From assembly GCA_946885735.1 (NCBI GenBank), contig CAMPGW010000100.1:1-8879 (forward strand): a stretch of 8,879 nt of DNA. The letters run 5' to 3'. The position numbers and the translations under genes are program-made. The DNA comes from an uncultured Gammaproteobacteria bacterium. Its GTDB lineage: Bacteria > Pseudomonadota > Gammaproteobacteria > Xanthomonadales > Xanthomonadaceae. The notes below the pieces were generated by a model, which saw only the letters and a list, made by a program, of their open reading frames with translations, made no database searches and was not told where the DNA came from. The first letter of the stretch is position 1; every line of letters starts with the position of its first letter. Positions 6,310-8,879 of the stretch are shown here, in pieces.

Positions 6310-7812
6310 ATGGACAAGCCCGCCACCCGCGCCGAGTGGGAAGCCCGCGCCTCGACGTTGCGCCTGCGCACCCAGGCTTTCGTGGACGGGCGCTTCGTGG
6401 ACGCCGCCTCAGGCAAGACCTTCGACTGCATCACGCCGATCGACGGCAGCGTGCTGTGCAAGGTCGCCGAGTGCGAGGCAGAGGACGTGGATCGTGCGGT
6501 CGCCGTCGCGCGCGCCGCCTTCGAGGACGGGCGCTGGTCGGCGACCTCGCCGGTGCACCGCAAGAAGACCCTGGTGCGCTTCGCCCAGCTGATCGAGGCG
6601 CACGGCGTCGAGCTGGCGCTGCTCGAGAGCCTGGACATGGGCAAGCCGGTGGACGACGCGCTGGCGGTGGACGTGGCCGCCAGCGTGCGCTGCATGGCCT
6701 GGACCGGCGAAGCCATCGACAAGGTCTACGACCAGGTCGCGCCGACCGGCCACGACGAGCTCGGCCTGGTCACGCACGAGCCGCTGGGCGTGGTCGCGGC
6801 GATCGTGCCCTGGAACTTCCCGATGCTGATGGCGACCTGGAAGATCGCGCCGGCGCTGGCGATGGGCAACAGCGTGATCCTCAAGCCCTCCGAGAAGTCG
6901 CCGCTGAGCGCGCTGCGGCTGGCGGAGCTGGCGATCGAGGCGGGCATTCCCGATGGCGTGTTCAACGTGCTGCCCGGCTTCGGCCGCGGCGCCGGCGAGC
7001 CTCTGGCCCTGCACATGGACGTGGACGGCATCGTCTTCACCGGCTCGACGGCGGTGGGCAAGCACCTGATGCAATGCGCGGGTCGTTCCAACCTCAAGCG
7101 CGCCTACATGGAGTGCGGCGGCAAGAGCCCGAACCTGGTGTTCGCCGATGCGCCCGACCTCGACGCCGCGGCGCGGGCGGCGGCGATCGGCATCTTCTAC
7201 AACCAGGGCGAGGTCTGCACCGCCGCGTCGCGGCTGCTGGTGGAGCGCTCGATCCGCGACGAGTTCATCGCCAAGGTCGTCGAGTGTGGTCGCGGCATGC
7301 AGCCGCGGCATCCCTTCGAGCCCGGCGCGCCGATGGGCGCGATGGTGGACGAGGGCCAGATGCAGCGCGTGCTCGATTACATCGCCGGTGGACAAGCCGA
7401 AGGCGCGCGGCTCGCGCTCGGCGGGCAGCGCGTCCTGTCGGACAGCGGCGGCTTCTACATCGAGCCCACGGTGTTCGACGAGGTGCGCTCCGACATGACG
7501 ATCTCCCGCGAGGAGATCTTCGGGCCGGTGTTGGCCGCGATCGCCTTCGACAGCGAGGACGAGGCGCTGCGCATCGCCAACGACTCACCCTACGGCCTGG
7601 CCGCGGGACTGTGGACGCGCGACCTCAACCGCGCCCACCGGGTGGCGCGCAAGCTGCGCGCGGGCAGCGTCTGGGTCAACTACTGGGACGGCGGCGACAT
7701 GACGGCGCCGTTCGGGGGCTACAAGCAGTCCGGCAACGGCCGCGACAAGTCGCTCCAGGCCTTCAGCAAATACACCGAAACCAAAGCCACCTGGATCAAC
7801 CTCGGAAGCTGA
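6310..7812 (+). CDS. puuC: PuuC-like NAD(P)-dependent aminoaldehyde dehydrogenase
   Basis: Oxidises omega-aminoaldehydes to amino acids. In E. coli, PuuC acts on gamma-glutamyl-gamma-aminobutyraldehyde and also on other small aldehydes. It has 500 residues (PuuC 495). Catalytic residues are Cys303 in NQGEVCTAASRLL, Glu268 in YMECGGKSPNLVFAD, Asn169 in VPWNFP and Lys192 in ILKPSEKSPLSALRL. The cofactor loop is FTGST (243-247), and REEIFGPV (400-407) is conserved. The stretch APFGGYKQSGNGRDKSLQAF (466-485) is nearly identical to PuuC. GAGGA overlapping the regulator stop is the ribosome site, 8 nt before the ATG, so the pair form an operon. Because puuA and puuB are absent here, free 4-aminobutanal or 3-aminopropanal is a plausible substrate instead of the glutamylated one (inference). 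The gene ends 8 bp before a large inverted repeat. Confidence 0.92.
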   Translation: MDKPATRAEWEARASTLRLRTQAFVDGRFVDAASGKTFDCITPIDGSVLCKVAECEAEDVDRAVAVARAAFEDGRWSATSPVHRKKTLVRFAQLIEAHGVELALLESLDMGKPVDDALAVDVAASVRCMAWTGEAIDKVYDQVAPTGHDELGLVTHEPLGVVAAIVPWNFPMLMATWKIAPALAMGNSVILKPSEKSPLSALRLAELAIEAGIPDGVFNVLPGFGRGAGEPLALHMDVDGIVFTGSTAVGKHLMQCAGRSNLKRAYMECGGKSPNLVFADAPDLDAAARAAAIGIFYNQGEVCTAASRLLVERSIRDEFIAKVVECGRGMQPRHPFEPGAPMGAMVDEGQMQRVLDYIAGGQAEGARLALGGQRVLSDSGGFYIEPTVFDEVRSDMTISREEIFGPVLAAIAFDSEDEALRIANDSPYGLAAGLWTRDLNRAHRVARKLRAGSVWVNYWDGGDMTAPFGGYKQSGNGRDKSLQAFSKYTETKATWINLGS

Positions 7813-7820
7813 GTCCCGCG

Positions 7821-7949
7821 GCGCTCGTCGATCGGGTGGGTGGCTTGCGCTGATCGCGACGGCGTAAGCCGCTCCTGCCAACTCAGTCGCGACCGGCCGG
7901 GCATCCTGCCCGGCCTTCTGCGCAAGCCACCCACCCGCTCGTCGAGCGC
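7821..7949 (-). repeat. 129-bp nested inverted-repeat (cloverleaf) element A
   Basis: Outer arms 7821-7850 and 7920-7949 are 30 bp each and complementary at 28 of 30 positions. Inside are two hairpins. One is GGCCGGGCA-TCC-TGCCCGGCC (7895-7903 and 7907-7915). The other is closed by TCGCGAC (7854-7860) and GTCGCGA (7886-7892), with a small internal stem CGGC-GTAA-GCCG (7860-7871). The piece GGCGTAAGCCGCTCCTGCC resembles the GGAGCGGC-type extragenic palindromes frequent in Xanthomonadales and Pseudomonas. On the minus strand its layout parallels element B, hence the strand given. No reading frame of note lies in it, and I do not know a family name for it. Confidence 0.85.
7895..7919 (+). terminator. 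Possible terminator hairpin after the aldehyde dehydrogenase gene
   Basis: A 9-bp GC-rich stem with a 3-nt loop (7895-7915) is followed by TTCT. The stem is strong but the T-run is very short, and the hairpin is an internal arm of element A. Termination here is possible, not shown. Confidence 0.25.
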
Positions 7950-8034
7950 GGCCAGACCTCCGCTTCCTCCCCCGAGAGAAGAGCGGTTTGCTTTTCGTGC
8001 GGCCCGGAAAGTCGGACCGGGATTCGGTGGGGGT
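7950..8034. other. Spacer between the two cloverleaf elements
   Basis: About 85 bp without a credible gene. A weak stem CCGCT/AGCGG flanks a pyrimidine-rich stretch (7963-7984), followed by GTTTGCTTTTC. At 8022-8027 ATTCGG is complementary to CCGAAT at 8145-8150, so the fold of element B may extend outward into this spacer. Confidence 0.4.
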
Positions 8035-8137
8035 AGGGAGGGGGTTCCGGAGTAGGCAGGCCAGGGATGGCCTGCCGGTCGGCACTTCACTGCAGGACGC
8101 GCTCGTGAGAGTGCCGAACGTAGCGAACCCCCTCCCT
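8035..8137 (+). repeat. Nested inverted-repeat (cloverleaf) element B
   Basis: Outer arms AGGGAGGGGGTTC (8035-8047) and GAACCCCCTCCCT (8125-8137) are perfect complements of 13 bp. Inside is the perfect hairpin GGCAGGCCA-GGGA-TGGCCTGCC (8055-8063 and 8068-8076). After a GG linker comes a second stem, TCGGCACT (8079-8086) with AGTGCCGA (8110-8117), extended by TCAC/GTGA with one bulged base. ATTCGG/CCGAAT pairing could lengthen the outer stem to 8022-8150. The plan matches element A read on the other strand. Confidence 0.85.
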
Positions 8138-8150
8138 GGCCGCGCCGAAT

Positions 8151-8294
8151 TCCGCCGATCTCATCGGGGCGAACTGCGAACCCGGGCACTGTCGTTCACG
8201 GGGGGATGCCGCTATGTTCGGCCGGTAGTAGATTTGTACCGGGTGCAGGCCCGGCCGATCCAGACGCCGGCGGGGGCCGGCCACAGGGGACACC
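8151..8294 (+). promoter_or_regulatory. GC-rich leader upstream of the secreted protein gene
   Basis: No convincing promoter can be picked; TATGTT (8213-8218) and TAGATT (8229-8234) are possible -10 boxes without good -35 partners. Two mutually exclusive stems are possible: CCGGTA/TACCGG (8222-8227 with 8237-8242) and TCGGCCGG/CCGGCCGA (8218-8225 with 8251-8258). A third stem GCCGG/CCGGC (8266-8270 with 8277-8281) ends just before AGGGG (8285-8289), the ribosome site 5 nt before the ATG. In DNA this GC-rich, some pairing is expected by chance. Confidence 0.35.
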
Positions 8295-8879
8295 ATGACC
8301 ACCATGTCGAAGATCTTGCCGATGGCGATGCTCGTACTCGCCGCCGGTCTTTCCGCCCCGGCGTCCGCCGCGCAGGTCACGCCAACCCATGGCTACGGCG
8401 CGTTCAAGGTCGCCAAGGGCCAACTGCGTTCGATCGCCGACCTCCCCCCGGGTCAGCTGCGTCGTCGCATCGAGTCGCTGTCTCCGCGCGCGCAGGGCAA
8501 TGCGCTGCGCTGGTTGCAGGGCCTCGACCTGACCGGCGCCGACCTCGACCAGTTGCGCGTGGACGCCGGCGGTGGCGTCTTCGTCGCAGACACGCTGCGG
8601 CCCGATCCGTCGCGCACGCTGTCGGCGAACCGCAGCACCTCGACGGTTTCGGCCGCCTGGGTGGATGCGGACGCCTTCCAGTTGCATAGCCGGCCGGGCG
8701 CGCCCAACGTCGTCTACCTGGACTTCGACGGCCACACCTTCGCCAACACCGCCTGGGGCGGAGGCGCCAGCTACACGGCGGTGGCCTTCAGCGCCGACGC
8801 CGACCGCAGCACCTTCAGCAGCGCCGAGCGCGCGCAGATCGTCGACATCTGGCATCGCGTCGCCGAGGACCTGGCGCCC
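8295..8879 (+). CDS. Secreted protein, probable zinc metallopeptidase precursor, 5' part (runs off window)
   Basis: An open frame from ATG 8295 to the last base gives 195 residues with no stop, so this is the N-terminal part of a larger protein. A Sec signal peptide is visible: one lysine at position 6, hydrophobic 7-19, then APASAAQ with probable cleavage after ASA or ASAA (25-26). Residues about 40-100 look like a propeptide (QLRRRIESLSP, LRWLQGLDLTGADLDQLRVD, GGVFVAD). APNVVYLDFDGHTF (137-150) and AFSADADRSTFSSAERAQIV (164-183), followed by DIWHRVAEDLAP, resemble the start of the catalytic domain of secreted metzincin-like peptidases with a YLDFDGH signature. The expected HEXXH zinc motif would lie beyond the window. 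The assignment is from family resemblance and could be wrong in detail; secretion is well supported. It appears unrelated to the polyamine cluster. Confidence 0.72.
   Translation, partial: MTTMSKILPMAMLVLAAGLSAPASAAQVTPTHGYGAFKVAKGQLRSIADLPPGQLRRRIESLSPRAQGNALRWLQGLDLTGADLDQLRVDAGGGVFVADTLRPDPSRTLSANRSTSTVSAAWVDADAFQLHSRPGAPNVVYLDFDGHTFANTAWGGGASYTAVAFSADADRSTFSSAERAQIVDIWHRVAEDLAP

Noticed and set aside
7821..8137. CRISPR array or tRNA-like cloverleaf
   Set aside because: There are no regularly spaced direct repeats, and no T-loop, anticodon arm or acceptor CCA pattern. The fold is a large three-way junction, not a tRNA.
7840..8189. Short open frames on both strands across 7840-8189
   Set aside because: They run through the inverted repeats, have no ribosome site of note and encode Arg/Pro/Gly-rich translations typical of structured GC-rich non-coding DNA.
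8151..8294. Cyclic di-GMP (GEMM) riboswitch upstream of the secreted protein
   Set aside because: The conserved GACGCAAAGCC-type and CAAACC segments are not present.

Overview
GC-rich DNA (roughly two thirds G+C), almost certainly from a gammaproteobacterium of the Xanthomonadales type (Lysobacter, Luteimonas or Rhodanobacter relatives). This rests on codon use, the protein families and the style of the extragenic palindromes; no marker gene fixes the genus.

Layout. 1-429 (+) is the 3' end of a peptide methionine sulfoxide reductase gene (msrA). It converges, with a 4-bp gap, on a leftward group covering 434-5604. In transcription order that group is a class III omega-amino acid:pyruvate aminotransferase, alanine dehydrogenase (ald), CoA-acylating (methyl)malonate-semialdehyde dehydrogenase (mmsA) and agmatinase (speB, GTG start). 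An AT-rich divergent region (5605-5749) separates it from a rightward pair, a PuuR-like HTH-cupin regulator (5750-6298) and a PuuC-like aldehyde dehydrogenase (6310-7812). From 7813 to 8294 there is no gene. This stretch holds two large nested inverted-repeat elements and a GC-rich leader. A secreted protein gene, probably a metallopeptidase, starts at 8295 and runs off the window end.

How the genes fit together (inference from families). SpeB converts agmatine to putrescine and urea. The aminotransferase moves terminal amino groups of diamines or omega-amino acids to pyruvate, giving alanine. Ald oxidises alanine back to pyruvate, releasing ammonium and NADH. The PuuC-like enzyme oxidises the resulting aminoaldehydes. 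MmsA can turn malonate semialdehyde, from beta-alanine, into acetyl-CoA. The cluster therefore looks like a polyamine/beta-alanine catabolic module under a PuuR-type repressor, without the gamma-glutamylation genes (puuA, puuB, puuD) in this window.

The most unusual non-coding signal is the pair of elements at 7821-7949 and about 8035-8137. Read on opposite strands, both have the same three-way-junction plan (outer stem, hairpin 1, GG linker, hairpin 2), with different stem sequences but shared apex and loop motifs.
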